From contig JAFSWA010000028.1 in the NCBI GenBank assembly GCA_017444705.1, positions 1 to 14,183 on the forward strand: a DNA stretch of 14,183 nucleotides. The letters are read 5' to 3'. This DNA is from a bacterium (GTDB taxonomy: Bacteria; Cyanobacteriota; Vampirovibrionia; Gastranaerophilales; Gastranaerophilaceae). A program made the translations under genes and the position numbers. Below are positions 13,101 to 14,183 of this stretch, piece after piece. The notes beneath the pieces were generated by a model, which saw nothing but the letters and a program-made list of their open reading frames with translations, searched no databases and was not told the DNA's origin. Within the stretch, counting starts at the first letter, position 1; the number at the start of each line of letters is the position of its first letter.

Positions 13101-14183
13101 ATGTTTTTTACAAGCAGCAAAGTTTCAAAAGTAGGTGTAACGGTAACAATCGACAACAGAATGGAAGTTGCAGTTGTTGATATGGATCAAAAAAAAGTTA
13201 CCCATTATGAACAAGTCGAGGTTGGATATAACTTTCAGACAAAAGAATTAGCAGATTATCTGCAATTCGCTTCACAATTAAAAAGTGTTTTGGATGAAAT
13301 GAAGTTAAATTTAAAAAATGTTGATATATCAATAAGTATTCCAAGTATTCATTTCTCCACAGCTCAGGTTCAGTCAAGTTTTGATGATTCTGAAATAAGA
13401 ACAGTTTTGGCGACATATGCACAAGAGTCTTACCTTTTTAAAAGGCATGAGCCTGTTATAGCTTACCACTTATATCCGGGAAGTGCTTCGGAGTCTGTTC
13501 CTGTTGTATATTCGGCAATACAAGAAACAGTTGTTGATAATATTAAAGATGCTTTAGCAAATGTAGGTATAGATAAGTTTTCAATTAATAACCCTTATTC
13601 TTCTGTTTTAAATGCACTTATTTATTTGGGCAGACTTGATAAACAGATAAATTCCGGTGAAATATGGAATTTTGTTCAGATTACAAATAACGGTTTTACT
13701 CTTATTTCTATGATAGGTCAGACAATAAGAGAAATAAACGACATGCCATTACCTCTTAAAACTTTTTCTGCGGAAGAAATTTATGAATCTTTGGCATTGT
13801 CACTGCAAAACAATTTGTCAATTTATCCTGCGTCATCACTTTTTGTTATAAGCAGAACCGATTTACTCAGTGCCCAGCAGCTTCTTCAAAGAATGGAGCT
13901 AAGGGGCAATGTTGATTATATGGAAAATAACACCTATTCAACCGAACAATTTATTGACATAGGTGAAGCCGTTGACAGAGATTTTGCAAAACTCATATCC
14001 GTTGAATCGGTAGGTTCTGCAATATCAAATGAAACATCTCCGTTAAATCTTTGTTATGTAACAACAAAAGATATGGAAGATGAAAGTATCGGAGAGATAA
14101 ATGTATTCGGACAAACCATATCTATAAACGATACAACTTTTAATATTTTATTTCTGATATTAATAATTATTATTGTCTTAATA
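13101..14183 (+). CDS. PilM-like actin-fold protein with C-terminal membrane segment, partial
   Basis: The frame is open from ATG 13101 to the window edge (361 codons, no stop), so the C-terminus is missing. Residues 1-300 resemble PilM, the actin-like cytoplasmic ATPase of the type IV pilus/type II secretion inner-membrane platform. VGVTVTIDNRMEVAVVD (11-27) lies where PilM has its first DIGS phosphate loop, SEIRTVLATYAQESYLF (97-113) fits the PilM helix before strand 4, VPVVYSAIQETVVDNIKDAL (133-152) matches the 1C-domain core, and VQITNNGFTLISMIGQTIRE (192-211) sits where the second DIG-x-x-T motif belongs. Both nucleotide motifs are eroded. Residues 347-361 enter a membrane helix (NILFLILIIIIVLI), as expected if a PilN-like part is fused. 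No good Shine-Dalgarno is present. Confidence 0.65.
   Translation, partial: MFFTSSKVSKVGVTVTIDNRMEVAVVDMDQKKVTHYEQVEVGYNFQTKELADYLQFASQLKSVLDEMKLNLKNVDISISIPSIHFSTAQVQSSFDDSEIRTVLATYAQESYLFKRHEPVIAYHLYPGSASESVPVVYSAIQETVVDNIKDALANVGIDKFSINNPYSSVLNALIYLGRLDKQINSGEIWNFVQITNNGFTLISMIGQTIREINDMPLPLKTFSAEEIYESLALSLQNNLSIYPASSLFVISRTDLLSAQQLLQRMELRGNVDYMENNTYSTEQFIDIGEAVDRDFAKLISVESVGSAISNETSPLNLCYVTTKDMEDESIGEINVFGQTISINDTTFNILFLILIIIIVLI

Noticed and set aside
13198..13422. 74-codon minus-strand frame opposite the PilM-like gene
   Set aside because: The plus strand carries a continuous 361-codon PilM-like frame; this is its shadow.

Overview
The window is AT-rich and looks like a chromosomal segment of a Gram-negative-type bacterium: it carries a Kdo transferase (WaaA), several secreted or membrane-anchored envelope proteins and a PilM-like protein. 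An OmpR-type regulator resembling cyanobacterial RpaA/RpaB, a DUF2993/LmeA-like lipid-binding protein, a GerMN protein and a cyanobacterial-looking primary sigma factor together suggest the non-photosynthetic sister group of Cyanobacteria (Vampirovibrionia/Melainabacteria, for example gut Gastranaerophilales). That placement is inference from protein character, not a computed phylogeny.

Layout. Bases 1-457 hold no gene but are packed with inverted repeats: a 75-bp palindromic MITE-like element, related short hairpins in opposite orientation, and a degenerate third block. Then come a DUF4127 protein (458-1852) and WaaA (1878-3149), both on +. A solitary CheR-fold methyltransferase (3146-3973, -) converges on waaA with a 4-bp overlap and is divergent from thymidine kinase (4058-4669, +). 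Next are two tandem, overlapping, paralogous secreted helical proteins of unrecognised family (4734-5576 and 5573-6448). A tight four-gene unit follows: LmeA-like, GerMN, HicB-like and an orphan response regulator (6600-9093). It ends in a strong bidirectional terminator (9101-9131) shared with convergent prs (9152-10159, -). Upstream of prs on the minus strand lies a nadA-rlmB-rpoD operon (13023 down to 10329). A palindromic pair of -10 boxes separates nadA from a divergent PilM-like gene that runs off the right edge.

How the genes work together. Most are housekeeping: nucleotide salvage and PRPP supply (tdk, prs), NAD synthesis (nadA), rRNA modification (rlmB), transcription (rpoD) and lipid A-Kdo assembly (waaA). 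The more unusual part is the envelope block 4734-9093, where secreted proteins of unknown role sit beside an orphan two-component regulator.

The strongest unexplained signals are: (1) three genes (458, 4734, 6600) with an identical promoter-to-start geometry, an extended -10 TGn-TATnAn followed by exactly 6 nt and then ATG, with no Shine-Dalgarno, predicting leaderless mRNAs, while other genes in the window have clear Shine-Dalgarno sites; (2) the tandem secreted paralogues; (3) a PilM-like protein whose nucleotide-binding motifs are eroded and which continues into a membrane segment; (4) a Gln at the position of a near-invariant Arg in region 2.4 of the primary sigma factor. No CRISPR array, rRNA, tRNA or recognisable transposase was seen.
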